DNA from: Allolobophora icterica
Lineage: Eukaryota > Annelida > Clitellata > Crassiclitellata > Lumbricidae
Direction: 5' to 3'
Assembly: GCA_963556255.1 (NCBI GenBank)
Contig: OY744610.1
Location: 9,509,777-9,573,776, forward strand
Length of the DNA: 64,000 nt
The notes under the pieces were generated by a model. That model had not been told where the DNA came from, did no database searches, and worked only from the letters and a program-made list of their open reading frames with translations. The position numbers were made by a program, and so were the translations under genes. Shown here piece after piece: positions 11,150-22,624 of the stretch (within the stretch, counting starts at the first letter, position 1; every line of letters begins with the position of its first letter).

Positions 11150-11455
11150 TCGTAATCTCGAAATTTCTACAGCGCCTATAAAAGCGAAGTCGCGGGAACC
11201 AGCCTATTCACAGGCGCTCAAATAAATCAGAATCGTTAGGCGGGGTGGGTGGGTGAAATCAGTTCCAGGTCAAGATCCAAAGGGTCAGTCAGGCAGACAG
11301 TCAGAGGGTGGTGCTTGGGGTCGAAACGGCGAGTGAGGTAAGGGGAAGAGGATGAATCAGGATAAGACTTGTGAAAGAGCAATGCTTTCAGTTTTGAATG
11401 GAAGACCTGGGGAGAAATAGCAAGAGGTGAGGTTTTGGTGAGTTCGTAGTATGGG
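11150..11455 (-). mobile_element. Non-LTR retrotransposon 3' end
   Basis: Reverse-oriented tail: 'tacagcgcctataaaag', 'cacaggcgctcaaataaa', then a decayed C-terminal region. Same family as 25605 and 39880. 11455-12285 contains nothing I recognise. Confidence 0.55.
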
Positions 11456-12293
11456 TCTGATACATCTACAATGTTCAGAATGCCTCTGACACTTTCTTAT
11501 GACCTACTACGATTCTGTTTCTCGAATTGTCTTTAACTCTTCTAACAGCCTTTATGTAAAGCTTGTTTCCTTGTTTCTTTTCCAACACAGGAATTCTACT
11601 TATAAGCAATTAATATACATTTTTTTGCTAAACACATGATTATTATATTGTAAGCATAGCCTAATTTTGCCGCATCATCTAAAATAAGAACCCATTAAAA
11701 AATTTGTTCATCTGCGTCCTTGGAACCTACAGTTCGAATGTTATCTTGTTATTTATCACGGGTCAATATCTGTGTGGGCTGGAGTTTGTCGAGTATTCGT
11801 TTAAAATGAGTTTTAAAAAGTAATTACCGTCAAATAGAGTGTTGCAACCCCATCACTTTAGCCTTTAGCCTATGACTCAAACAGAGAGTTCCATTCAGGG
11901 TTTGCAATAAAGCTCAGTGTGTCCATGCATGTCGGTATTTATATCAGGGTATTTAATATAGGGCGTCTTTAAGTAGGCTACTTCACAAACGGCGCAGTGA
12001 ACCGTCATGAACATTGCTAAGACGCGTAGCGATATATCCGTGACCAACTGTTGGGCAGTAGTGTGTCGTATTTCAACCTTGGCAATGTTAGGCGTACAAC
12101 CGCATACAATGGCCAGGCTATAATTCGTCTGACAGAAACGAGAGGGAAGCAGTGACTGTAGTGTACAGGCACCACAAAAGCAAGCGGCGTCCTTTGACTA
12201 GGCGCATAAACGAATAACTTAGTCATTTCTAAAACGACTTTGAAGGCGGGTATTAACTGTTAGTTTTAGAATTTAGAATTATGCATTGCGAAC

Positions 12294-12683
12294 CAGGGGC
12301 GCCGGCAGCGTGACGCACTGGACGCACGTGCGTTCACTCTCCAAATCAAATCCACACAAGGATTAGGCATCACATCGATATTTTTTTTCGTCGTTCGTAA
12401 GTAGACGCATATACTCAATATCATTATAATGATGAAATAATCGACATCACTTCAACTTATAGCAAGTGTCGTAAAATTGGAGTTTAATTTTGGTGTACCA
12501 TACAGTATGTATAACTAATATCATATGATATCATAATTATGCATATGTTATACTGTTATACTTTTATGAGTCTCTCTGAGTCATCTTCGTTGTATGACTA
12601 CGAGTGGCAGACAGGGGACGACTGTGGATGGGAGGAGATGGGAGGGGTGTGCGTCCAATTTTTTAAGCCTGGCGGCGCCCCTG
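12294..12683. mobile_element. hAT-type MITE carrying 95 bp of the Ig gene
   Basis: A 390-bp element with ends CAGGGGCGCCG / CGGCGCCCCTG and an exact 8-bp duplication ttgcgaac (12286-12293 and 12684-12691). Positions 12388-12482 read identical to 14509-14603, which is the last 9 coding bases, the splice donor and 86 bp of intron following Ig exon 2 of the neighbouring gene. The element has therefore either captured host sequence or donated it. Confidence 0.85.
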
Positions 12684-13108
12684 TTGCGAACCCACAATAA
12701 TTAAGATAGCAGCAAATTGGTTTCACTTTTCATCAGTGTTTGTAAACCATCACGCACTGGTCAAGCCAGCTTCACTTAGGTCGTTTTAAAGTCGGTAGAT
12801 CTATTAAGATACTTACGATGACTGTGTATGGCGAAGAGTGTTGTGTTCGTTGGAGAGAGATTATGAAGCAATGTCGTAATTTGATAACTCCGTATGCAGA
12901 TATTTATCATGTTGTGCCTTATTGTTTTCTCCGACCTTACACTTTGTTGACGGGGCCAAATGTAGAATGAAATCTTGTTCTTTGCAAGATTTATATTTCA
13001 AGGTTTAATTCGACTTTCTGTGTTTTATTTGCACAGTTAAAAGACGGAATCGACGAAACCTGTCAGCAAAGGAACTGACTCAAGATCACCGGTGGCAACA
13101 ACAGAGAA

Positions 13109-13160
13109 ATGATTCTTAAAGTGGCTTTCAGTCTGCTAATGTTCTCTTTATTGGAACCGG
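13109..13160 (+). CDS. Ig-superfamily gene, signal-peptide exon
   Basis: ATG followed by 17 codons (MILKVAFSLLMFSLLEPG), a short hydrophobic signal peptide, ending one base into a codon at a gtaagt donor (13161). This is the classic first coding exon of a secreted or membrane immunoglobulin-superfamily protein. It joins in phase 1 to 14194. A possible 5'-untranslated start is not identified. Confidence 0.65.
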
Positions 13161-14193
13161 GTAAGTAGTTCTAAGATGTTTCAATGGAAGTGAATAGTAA
13201 CTATGATAGTCATTATATATAGAGCATCCTCCTATTCAGCCACCACGTAGGACTGCCTGACCTGCATTAGAGTCGGCTACGCAAATCTGTCAATAACGTA
13301 TGTTGACTTCGAGAATGACATCGACTGTCGATGGAGGAATCTTCGTAGGTTAGGAACAGCGCCATCTCCAATTCATGGGCTTATTCTCATTCTTTCAAGC
13401 TGATGGTTGTATAGACAGGCACTGATGCTTTTGGTGTGAAAACAAAGGATCGGTGGTGCCCCATCACTTTATCCTGAAGTCCATGGTTCCTATAAGGGGA
13501 TCTATTTAGGATTTACAACGAAGCTCACTATACCGTCATCGACATTACCAACACATTGGTCACATCATTCTGTGACTGAGTGCTCTATACAATTATCTAA
13601 AAGTTGAAAAGTGTGGGCCAAGCAACACCGGAGAGAAAGAGCATAGGAGACCTAATTAAAGCTTAAACGATTTCCAGTGTAATGAAGGTAGTGAACAGGG
13701 TAAGGTACTTTGAATTAGCATCAAACAAAGCGACTGGAGATCGAACATAATATTTTTATAAAGCATGTTAGAAATCAAAAAGAACATTATGATATAAATC
13801 TTTCAATGCAAGAGTTACAGATTTGCATAATGGTTTTCATGATAGTAGTTGTCTTATTGGTCGCTGTCAAAGCATTTTTAAAGAAATTAGGAAGGGCAGG
13901 ATATCAGCATTTCAGATTAACTTTCATTAGTTGTAATACATGTTGCATTTCTCTTAAACCTCTTTAAATCTCTGTTACGTCATGTATTTGCATTAAGATT
14001 TGGTTAATAGGTCAACTCCAGATATGATTTAATCCTTGGTTTAAAGCTAGGCCGAAGAGAGGCATGGGCAAAGGTTCCACAGTGGAATCTAGCGTGTCAT
14101 GCAGCAACTTAGCCATAGTAAATGTTAAACAATATAATTTGTAGCAGTCGCAGTTGTTATGGAAGAGGCCATGTCACTGACTCTTCATTGTAG

Positions 14194-14517
14194 GTGTTCA
14201 TGGACAGTGTTCGATGCCACCAACGAATCTGGCTGTTTACGAGGAAACTGCGAATACGACAATGATGTGCAACAGTCCGACAAAGGTATCTTATGCTATT
14301 AAACCAACTACAGACGAACCAAACACTTATAAACTCACAAACTACGACGATATAGTTGCTCCCGCATACACGAACCTCTTTGGCGTCAGCTCGACTGGTC
14401 TGATCATAAAGATAGCTCAAGGGAATGCTGCAGTGCCTCCGATATCTACTGCCGGATTGTATATCATAACTCTCAATGGATCTACCACCAAGTTCGGCGC
14501 AAAGCTCGTCGTCGTTC
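14194..14517 (+). CDS. Ig-superfamily gene, Ig-like exon 1
   Basis: A 324-bp exon (108 codons), phase 1 at both ends, from ttcattgtag to gtaagt. Such symmetric 1-1 exons are typical of Ig domains. The reading starts GVHGQCSMPPTNLAVYEE and includes MMCNSP for the B-strand Cys, STAGLYII at the F-strand position (usual D-x-G-x-Y-x-C, here with Ile in place of the second Cys) and AKLVVV as the G strand. The missing second Cys makes it an unusual V/I-set-like domain. Its 3' edge and following intron are duplicated in the hAT element at 12294. Confidence 0.65.
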
Positions 14518-14825
14518 GTAAGTAGACGCATATACTCAATATCATTATAATGATGAAATAATCGACATCACTTCAACTTATAGCAAGTGTCGTAAAATTG
14601 GAGAGAGGTTGGCGTGGTAGTAGGCCTACGTAGCGTCATCCACCACTCTTTTCACGCGCGAATCTTCCAAGCTAATAAAAACAGGTATTTCGTGGTAATC
14701 TGGAATGTATATATACAACGTCAGAATATATATATATATATACAACGTCAGATAAGGTGCCATGCTTTCCGCCACAAACTCCGCCAATGCTGTTTCTCTT
14801 CATTGATGAGTATCTATGCTGTTAA

Positions 14826-16446
14826 CCCTCAAGTGACCAACTGGGGTCCTCAGGGACCCCAGCATAGTATCGCCTTGTGGTACTTTTTCGCTATGCAATA
14901 TTTTGTCACGGCATTTTATGAATTTGTCACCTGGATATTTCTCACTGTTTGGGTCTAGTGGAATCCGGTTTTGCTTTTACGGTTATTTTTTAAATAAAAA
15001 TTTTCCGGTGGGGTCCCACAGGACCCCAGCTTCAGCAATGCTGTTTTAGAGAACCGAACGCTACTTTATGAACGGATATTATGACAGCGAGAATTGGTCT
15101 GGAGCGATACACTGCAAAAGAAGCACTACTCTTCAAGACAGTGATGATAGAGAATACGAGAGCACTGATAATGACAACGTCTCAGGTTCGGAGAATGATG
15201 ATCATGTATCCGAGAACTCTGAAAACAGCGATGTGGAAAGTGCAGACGACGAAGTCGACATAGATACGCGATGCTATCTGTTCAAGCCACCAGTAGTCAA
15301 AGCAGTATTTCAGTTAGAAAAAGGTGTCCTGGCCATGGGTTGCGTGGTAGACTAGTAAGAAGACAGCGTCAGGTCACCCGATGACTGCAAAAACGGCTTT
15401 TTGTGGGAAAGACAGCCACAAGCATCAGGAGATCTGAAGGAAGGTTCGGACCAATCCCTGATATCTATGGTGGAATCCAATACGAATATCTTCAAGATAT
15501 CATTCGAACACCTGCTGGTGAAGCTGCCGCATCATGGTATGACAAGTTTTGATACGTACCAACTTTTCTTGACTCCGGAAATAATTGAGGGCATTGTCCT
15601 TCAGACGAACAGGAAGGCACATAGACGAATACGTGCCTGGAATGAACGAAGTCCTAAAAATCAACACGCTGAATGGAAACCTGTCAATGACAAGGAATCG
15701 TTGTATTCATTGGACTCTGCATATCCCATGACCAACTTATTCTTGTATTGTTTGTCATCTACATCCATGCTGCACCACGATGCCATCACTGATCCTCAGA
15801 TGAACAACTAGTCATAAATAATCCTTCATTACAATGAAACCAGAAGCGGTGCTGACAATGCACACCACAAGAAGGAAAATCAACCGTTGGTCCCTATAGT
15901 GCTGTTTTTCAACATACTCGACATCTCTGGAATTGTTTCTTACATTGTTTGGCTGGGTTTGGTTTGGGCTATAATCCAGACTGGCAGATTTCGAAGACCT
16001 CACGTCGATGACGTTTGCCTTTTTCGACAGAGCTCGGATATGCCATGGTGGCACCTCACATGAAACAACAAACAATGACTCCTACAATCCAAGCACCAAT
16101 CAGAGCTGTGATGAAGAACTGGTGTAGAAGTTCATCCCCGTCAACGACACTCAGCTTCAATCTCCAAAAGCTCGACGGCCAAGCATCAACGATGCTCACT
16201 GTGTCAAAGCGGTAACAAGAATGTACGTGAATGTACTTCATGCAACCGGCCAAATTTTATCTTGTCAGACAATTAGATGGTAAACAATACCCAGGTAAAC
16301 AATGAGTAGTTAGAACTTGAACTTGTAGCGAAATAAAGTGAAGTTTCAACAAGAGCAGAAAGCACTGAACGTGTAAATGCCTATTGGGGTCCCACGGGAC
16401 CCCAGTTGGTCATATTAAGGAGTAAAATATGTTGGTCGCATGAAGG
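14826..16446 (+). mobile_element. piggyBac-type element in the Ig-gene intron
   Basis: Bounded by TTAA on both sides (14822-14825 and 16447-16450). The ends are imperfect inverted repeats (CCCTCAAGTGACCAAC and, reversed, CCTTCATGCGACCAAC). Each subterminal region carries a small palindrome, ggggtcc...ggacccc, three in all. TTAA targeting and CCYT ends define the piggyBac superfamily. It lies between the two Ig exons. Confidence 0.85.
15068..15990 (+). pseudogene. piggyBac transposase remnant
   Basis: Pieces of a piggyBac transposase in one orientation. First comes an acidic N-terminus (15068-15355, rich in Asp/Glu/Ser). Then 15401-15700 contains TSFDTYQLFLTPEIIEGIV and QTNRKAHRRI, the 'cFelFftdeilelIveqTN' segment. 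After a jump, YNETRSGADNAHH and PIVLFFNILDISGIVSYIVW (about 15828-15945) match the late 'dYNktKgGVD...' and 'fFnlLDiagvNAyviy' blocks. The catalytic Asp-containing centre between them is deleted and stops occur, so it cannot encode an active enzyme. Confidence 0.75.
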
Positions 16447-16909
16447 TTAATCAAATGTTTAGACAGATGCACGACTCTACTACAACTGAAAATGTAAATC
16501 CAATATCAACTGTAGGGTTTCGCATTACTCAGAACGCAACCACTCCCATGATTGATGACATTGTTTTCTGTATCGGTAGTTTTCAATGATTTCCGTATTT
16601 TACTCTTTATGTATAAAATTCAAATATTTAATAGCGACCTTGCGGTCTGGTTAGCATTCTAAAATTAAGACACGAAGGAAGCAAGGTTATCATAGTATGG
16701 TGAACGAAACAAACCTGAGGTGTCTTAGTGGAACGGTATTTCGTATTTCTGAGATTCATCTGTGACATAATGAAACACCTTTAATATTTTTCTAAAAACT
16801 TTTTAGCAAGGAAACGTAGATTTCTCAGGTTGTCCTGAATTAAACGAGTGCATGCCACACGTCGTTAGCTTTCATCATCACTCTTTCTGGCTGATTGTAT
16901 CTTCCACAG

Positions 16910-17215
16910 GCCAACCTCCAACGTGTAACTGCACAGCGATCAATTCAACAAACAAAAACATTAGCTGTAGCCTCACGTATGGCGACATCCTTATCCATCC
17001 GATTAATGCTAAGATGACCTGGACATCCAACGGAAATTTCTACAAAAACGATACTCCATCGAGAAGGACAGTTAGTCCGTATTACGTCTCAACATCAACC
17101 ATCACAAGCAATGCCAGCGATCCAGCAACCTACCAATGCCTTGTAACATTTGCGAAGCCGACAAACATTCAGTACCCATGGATCGCAATAAATGCTCCAG
17201 CATTTTCCGCATCCT
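16910..17215 (+). CDS. Ig-superfamily gene, Ig-like exon 2
   Basis: Starts after tcttccacag in phase 1. If it ends at the gtacag donor at 17216 it is 306 bp (102 codons), again symmetric 1-1. Ig landmarks are clear: NISCSLTYGD (B-strand Cys), MTWTSNG (Trp), and DPATYQCLVTF (D-x-x-x-Y-x-C). Several N-x-S/T sites occur. The donor is weak; read-through gives a stop after another 21 codons, which would be a secreted isoform ending at 17280. A later membrane exon was not found. Confidence 0.6.
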
Positions 17216-17439
17216 GTACAGTTGTACTTCACCTTGTATGGGACAAAAATAATCAGTCTAAATCTTCAATATCTGCATAAATTAATAAAAATTAAAGACT
17301 AGATTGACAAGTTATTTCCAAGGATGGAAAACATTAACAATTAATATTTTAGCAAAATGCTATGCACTTTGGAGTGGCATTTATTCTGGTTATCTCATCA
17401 CTCCGTATGTTCATGAAATTTTCTTTTCATTGCACTTTA

Positions 17440-17545
17440 TCACAGCTTAGAGGAGCTTAGGGTGCGATTCTAATTAGTGTTAGATCTAAGTGTTGAAGAG
17501 GCGCTATGAAATTCTGTGAACAATTACAATTACAATTACACCAAA
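17440..17545 (+). mobile_element. Retrotransposon/SINE 3' tail
   Basis: Ends with aagaggcgctatgaaattc followed by ATTACA repeats, the common tail of the non-LTR copies here. No other structure is visible. Confidence 0.5.
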
Positions 17546-17797
17546 ATAAGAAATAGCTAACAGTAATTAGGCCTATAACAAGACGACTACAATGACGAGT
17601 TAACAACCCAAAGTAGGTCCTTAAGTCAGCTTTTATCGGTCCTAAAATTCAAACTCGCGAAATCTCGGGTAAGTTTAATACAACCACATTTTAAAATCTT
17701 CTTGCAAGGACAAACTTGTTTCGATGCCTTCATTGTTTGCGACGTAAACTACGACGAAATCAACGAAATCCACAACAACGATAACGAAAACAATTAA

Positions 17798-18006
17798 ATT
17801 CCATGGAAGAAACGACCGACTCCTGCCGTAATCGATCCTCTACCACAAGAATCTCAGCCAAAACGACGGCCAGTCATTGCGGATACGACAACTGCTAAGA
17901 TCCAGACAACTCCAAAGTCCGCAACGAAAATTGCTGAACCCTTCACAAGGAGATATCAGCCACCTATAACAACTTTTTGGCCACCGACAACTGCTTTTCA
18001 GACAAA
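17798..18006 (+). CDS. Possible Pro/Thr-rich stalk exon of the Ig gene
   Basis: Open frame without an ATG, rich in Pro/Thr/Gln: KRPTPAVIDPLPQESQPKRR, then TTTAKIQTTPKSATK and YQPPITTFWPPTTAFQTN, ending at a gtaagg donor (18007). Just upstream (17751-17790) another frame is Thr-rich (TTTKSTKSTTTITKT). Composition suggests a mucin-like stalk of the Ig protein on the same strand. The acceptor is not clear, and a SINE sits 100 bp downstream within the continuing open frame. Treat as tentative. Confidence 0.35.
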
Positions 18007-18106
18007 TGTAAGGCTACTGCTCGGCCACTTTAAACAACGATTCAGCTGTATATATGAAACTTCTATTCAGCCACCTACCAAAACGACTCAATGCGACAAT
18101 TACATG

Positions 18107-18300
18107 GGGAATAGAGTAATGGTAACACTCATGGCCAGGAGAGCATTCAGATTCGCGGTTCGATACCCGTAACCCTCTCTAGGGCGGCGCCTGGCATGGC
18201 TGCCAAACCGTGTGTTTAGTTAAGATTTGATTGTACTGTCATGTTTCAATGTAATCTTACTGCGTTTGTCTGTTTGAAATAATAAAGAAGATTATTATAA
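18107..18300 (+). mobile_element. tRNA-derived SINE, full-length copy
   Basis: Head with pol III-type boxes (AGAGTAATGGTAACACTC region, B-box GGTTCGATACC), a body with ctagggcggcgc, gccaaaccgtgtgtttag, catgtttcaatgtaatctta and gtctgtttgaaataataaag, and an ATTATAA tail. Second copy at 30235-30455 (-), truncated third at 22625-22760 (+). It lies inside a Pro/Thr-rich open frame. Confidence 0.8.
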
Positions 18301-18679
18301 TTCACCTACAGTCAACATTGAATCGACAACTTATTACTATGACTCAATAAACCCAGTATCCAGCTTACCGACAATTTCGTCAGTCACCAATAACTTATTT
18401 TTTCAGTGTCCTATAAAATCGGCTCTGCCACTTACAGTTACTCCTCGCTCAATAATATCCAGGCCCACAGGCGCCGACTTCTTGGGGGCCTTGGGTGCCA
18501 ATGCACCCAGAGAAAAAGTTAAGTGGGGGCCTGGCACCCAGAAGAATTCGGACCTTAAATACAATTTTTTTGGGTATTCCTAAAAAAAGGTAATCACATT
18601 TTTCGGGGGATGAATTCCTAAAAAGGGCGTCAAATGTTAGGAAAGAATTATCTTAAAATATGCACTGTCGCCAGGGTCA

Positions 18680-19016
18680 CTAACGTCGACCACCTCCTTT
18701 TCCCATCTGATATCCACAGCTGTGAATTACTAACTGCGTTTGCTTCGTCTTCTTTCTCTCACCCAGGCATTTCTTCCACAGCTCGTACCGCAGGATAAAG
18801 CACATATTGGTCTTCAGGTCTGGAAACTCCGTCATAAAGCGGTGTGAACACTCGTCCTTGAACTTGCCGATAACCTTCTTTTGCCGCGGTTTAGCACAGG
18901 TGGTCCTTGGAGTAGTTGCCGGTGGCTCAGTAGTTGTATGTGCCTGAGTAATAGTCGTTGGTTGTCGAAAAGTAGTTGTTGGTAGTAGAGTAGCAGTTGT
19001 TAGTAGTTGGCTGTTG
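18680..19016 (-). CDS. Thr-rich mucin-like 3' exon with Cys-containing tail
   Basis: Minus-strand open frame that lacks an ATG, so it is easily missed. After a good acceptor (tccctttatag) it reads a Thr/Pro-rich stretch (TTATLLPTTTFRQPTTITQ, TTTEPPATTPRTT), then a compact tail with CAKPRQKKVIGKFKDEC, FPDLKTNMCFILRYELWKKC and HSCGYQMGKGGGRR to a TAG stop (18680-18682). The same strand continues upstream to about 19385 with more TT repeats (TIATTQTTEIITV, PTTSQLSTTTQQLTATKPT), broken by an in-frame TGA at 19046-19048 and a TAA near 19295; these may be introns or decay. The family of the tail is unknown to me. No signal peptide or membrane segment is visible. Confidence 0.45.
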
Positions 19017-19797
19017 CTATAAAGGGACTGGCTAATAATTGTCGGTCAACGAGTTGTGGTTTTCAGTTGCCGAGTAGGCTTAGTAGCCGTAAGTTGTTGA
19101 GTAGTTGTCGATAGCTGAGAAGTAGTTGGTGCTAATAGATGAGTAGCAGTTAAAGGTGCACGAGTTGTTGCTAAAGGGGGTACAGTTATAATCTCGGTGG
19201 TCTGAGTTGTAGCTATCGTCACCGAAATGGTAGGGGTTGATTGAGCAGTAGTTGCAAGTGTTTGAGTCTTTGAGAGGCTGATTAATAATTATATGTGACC
19301 ATAAAATAGTGTTGATGACGAATAGTTCTTGCTGGTGGCTGAGTAGCAGTTATCGGCAGTTTAGCAGTAGTTGTCTGTGGCTAAGAAGCAGGCCTGGGCA
19401 TAGGCGCCGCCTTTTGCTTTTGTCTCTGGGTGCCAGTCAGGGGCGGATCCAGAAGGTTTATCAAAGTTTTAAAGGACCAACGAAACTTTTTTTAGGAAAT
19501 CCTCTCCGAAAAAAACTGATGACCTTTTTTAGTCGTCCGGAAAAATTCAAATTTTAAATGGTGTTGCTAAACTGAAACTAGTAGGCCCTACTACTAAACG
19601 TTAGGCGAAATCATAAATACAGAAAAATATTTTACAGAAGAGCTTAATTTTGAGATAATCACCATTACGTTGAAGTTCGTTTAGCACTGAAACTGTTCAA
19701 TAAATTTTATTAAGTCGTTGGTACCTCCTATATATGAAACATTAAACATTCCATGCGTAGCATCAGAGAACTAACTGATTGGTTAGTTCCTACCGGA

Positions 19798-19890
19798 CGA
19801 TGCCGTATCATGCCAAAGATAATAAGCGTCGCCCTCCTCCTTCATCTGGGATTGAGACTGGCACCACCAGATAATGGGTAGTGGCGCTGT
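19798..19890 (+). repeat. Dispersed repeat R1
   Basis: Contains taagcgtcgccctcctcctt, gactggcaccaccag and agtggcgctg. Nothing further is recognised between 19560 and 20230. Confidence 0.65.
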
Positions 19891-20269
19891 CATGGAGTTT
19901 GCATTTGAGTATTTTAAAGGCTAGCAGTTTATACGGGCTAGAGATTTTAACGACATCTGGTGATAGTCAGAACCATTCCTACAGCACATAACGTCGCGTT
20001 AAACGCATGAAGCGCATTACATAGCAAGAGAAGAATGTTTTTTAAGGTGTCTCGACAGCCGATCACTTTTGTAGTAGTTTTCGGTTTTTAAACAACATCT
20101 TGTTGACTGCTGTGATCGTTACGAGCCAGGAAGCGATGTCAGACATTTTATGGATTAAATATGGTTCGGTAACGGTTCTGTATGGGAACATTATGGCAGG
20201 GTTAACGTCTACCTTAACTGTGTGAAACATTATGGCTTTACCGTCCTCATTAGATTTATTGGAAGTAAT

Positions 20270-20468
20270 TCTTAAATTATATCATCATCATCATGACCAT
20301 CCTCATTGCTGCGGATCGGAGACCAGAGCCAACGACGTCAGTTTTCTCCAACCCTCTCTGTCCCTTGCTCTCCTTACGCAATCCGCCAACTGCAGCCCCG
20401 TCCACTCCTCCACATCGTCCATCCAGCGTCTTCTCGGTCTTCCTCGAGCCCTTTTTCCATTCACATAA
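20270..20468 (-). mobile_element. RTE-like retrotransposon C-terminus
   Basis: Minus-strand reading KRARGRPRRRWMDDVEEWTG, LADCVRRARDREGWRKLT, then a stop and a short ATGATGATG tail. 'RGRPRxRWxDDVE...ARDRxxWR' is the C-terminal signature of RTE-type reverse transcriptases, and trinucleotide tails are usual for that clade. Only the last ~60 codons remain. Confidence 0.8.
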
Positions 20469-20515
20469 ATTATATAGAAGTTGCAAAAATAGAAATTACT
20501 TATTATAGGAACCTC

Positions 20516-20969
20516 GGATTAAGATTACTAAAGGGATATGAAGCGGCAACGCGTCAGCCAATCAGAGCTCGTCTTTTCTGATTCATCGCAGGCGATGTCT
20601 GTGGCCATCTATTTTTAGAAAAGTGCCATCCGGGCTTTTTGGAGAGAGGCGACTTGGCTCAGAGCAGAAGTAAACACTCTCGAAATCGCTCTAGATTCTT
20701 TTAGCGATTTATTTATTAATAAGGACATAATTATGCGATTAAAGTAAATTACGGACAGTCTAAATAAATAAATAGTCTGAAACTAAGTAACAGACAGGAT
20801 GCCAAAATCCTGCAGCTATTGATAAGTGTTTTTATTTAGTTAAGCCAGCTATAACCGACCCATGTTTGACTAGCCGGCGTTCACAAGGTCCCGGATGTGA
20901 GCCACACACATAGTCTAGATAAAAGATCCTATATTCATCGGCTTCATATCCCTTTAGTAATCTTAATCC
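20516..20969. mobile_element. TIR element with 29-bp perfect ends
   Basis: The 29 bases starting ggattaagattactaaag at 20516 are exactly reverse-complemented at 20941-20969. The ~400-bp interior has no coding frame. The target duplication is not clear, so I do not assign a superfamily. Confidence 0.75.
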
Positions 20970-21174
20970 CAGTAAGAACACTAAAAAATAATGGATACAA
21001 GACAACAATAAAGAGTAAATGAGTGGATCCAGAGTTAGACGAAATCATGTGGCAAAATATTAGTTGTATTATTAGTATTTTTAATTATCACGCATTTATT
21101 AAGTGTCAGCATCTAATGCCTAAGCATCAATCGATGGCATTGACCTTCAATTGTAAGTGAAGGTCAAGGTCCCT

Positions 21175-21260
21175 ACACAGTAACCGTCTCAGCGGACGAG
21201 ACTCGAACCCATACTCACCATGTTACAAGGCGAACGCTCTAACCAATGGGAATGAATCAT
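21175..21260 (-). repeat. tRNA-like SINE head (degenerate)
   Basis: On the minus strand, TTGGTTAGAGCGTTCGCCTT (A-box-like) and GGGTTCGAGTCTCGTCC (B-box-like) are spaced as in a tRNA, with TGT at the anticodon position, but the stems do not close well. Probably a tRNA-derived SINE head rather than a functional tRNA gene. Confidence 0.4.
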
Positions 21261-21342
21261 GGACGTCAACGCATTCTGTCGTGCACCGTTTCTCATGCTA
21301 TATATTGCATTGAATGAATGCTTTTAAAAGGTGTTTATAGAG

Positions 21343-21581
<239 letters not shown>

Positions 21582-22449
21582 AATGGGCCACCGTGTCCCT
21601 TGAACTCTAACCCTAGCAATTCATTGGCTGCCTATTTGCCAACGTTTTGAATTTATAATTTTTGAGTCTAAAGCAGACAGTTGGGAACTGTCTCTGACTA
21701 CTTACGAGAACTCTGGTGCCGCATCACAGGTGTGTCTGGCCGCAAGTGATTCTTCATGCACCTTTGACAAGCATTTTGAAACTGTTCACAGTCGCCGGAG
21801 TTGGACTGGGAGCGCCTCTGACAAGGAATCTTTAAGAATCGTTACCTAAATTTAATGAATATAAGAATGACTCAACGAATAAAATGAATTGATAAAAAGA
21901 ACCTTCTTTAATTGAAAATGACAAATATATAAATTGTCCGTTTGAATGGGCGCAAATTAGCATGACAAAGCTTCATTCCATGACGCTGAGCAATTGTTTA
22001 TGCAATTGATGTGCATAATGACAAGCCAAAAGACGTCGCTAAACATTTGGAATAATAAAGAGTCAATCACTCCATGGTTTGTCGGCTCCTAGGTTTCACT
22101 GTTAAAAGAAAAAAGTTTTGAGGAAAGCAAAAAAAGACGAGGGGTTACTTATTAAAATTTAAGAGCGAGTAGAAACAGACAGTGTATTCCAGTGATTCAG
22201 TGAGAGAGACAAAGTGAAGCCAAAGATCGGGACTGCGCCATAGCTGTTCTAGTATGAGGAACTAGAAGATCCAGTCTGTTCGAGGAGCAAAGTAAGCTCT
22301 GGATTTTGTAACAAAAAGCTCTGGGAATATACCGGCATATTTCAAATTGTTTGTTAGAATATTAATTTCTTTCAAAATATCATTTCTTGCAGTGGGCAGG
22401 GCCGTTGACGTCAACCTTTTAGATATAGGCCTACAGGTCACTTTCAATA

Positions 22450-22525
22450 GTTCCTGTTTAACGACAGTACAGAGTTCATCAGCGTCGCCGTCATCCTTTA
22501 TTCAGGGTTGGGACTGGCATTAGGC
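22450..22525 (+). repeat. Dispersed repeat R1 (diverged)
   Basis: tgtttaacgacagtac, atcagcgtcgccgtcatcct and gggttgggactggcatt. 21650-22440 otherwise shows no gene. Confidence 0.6.
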
Positions 22526-22624
22526 CTACCCGAAAAAATCACTTTTTAGGACTCGTACAATCGGAAAGTGAAGAGGAAGTAGCGACTGTACTAAAGTGAG
22601 GTTTACATAAGTCCGAGGTTAAAA

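Noticed and set aside
18463..19425. A transposon with GGCGCC ends carrying the mucin-like sequence
   Set aside because: The two GGCGCCG blocks (18472 and 19398) are in direct, not inverted, orientation and no target duplication is visible.
21185..21255. Functional tRNA-Thr gene on the minus strand
   Set aside because: A- and B-box-like words are present but acceptor and anticodon stems do not pair; more likely a SINE head.
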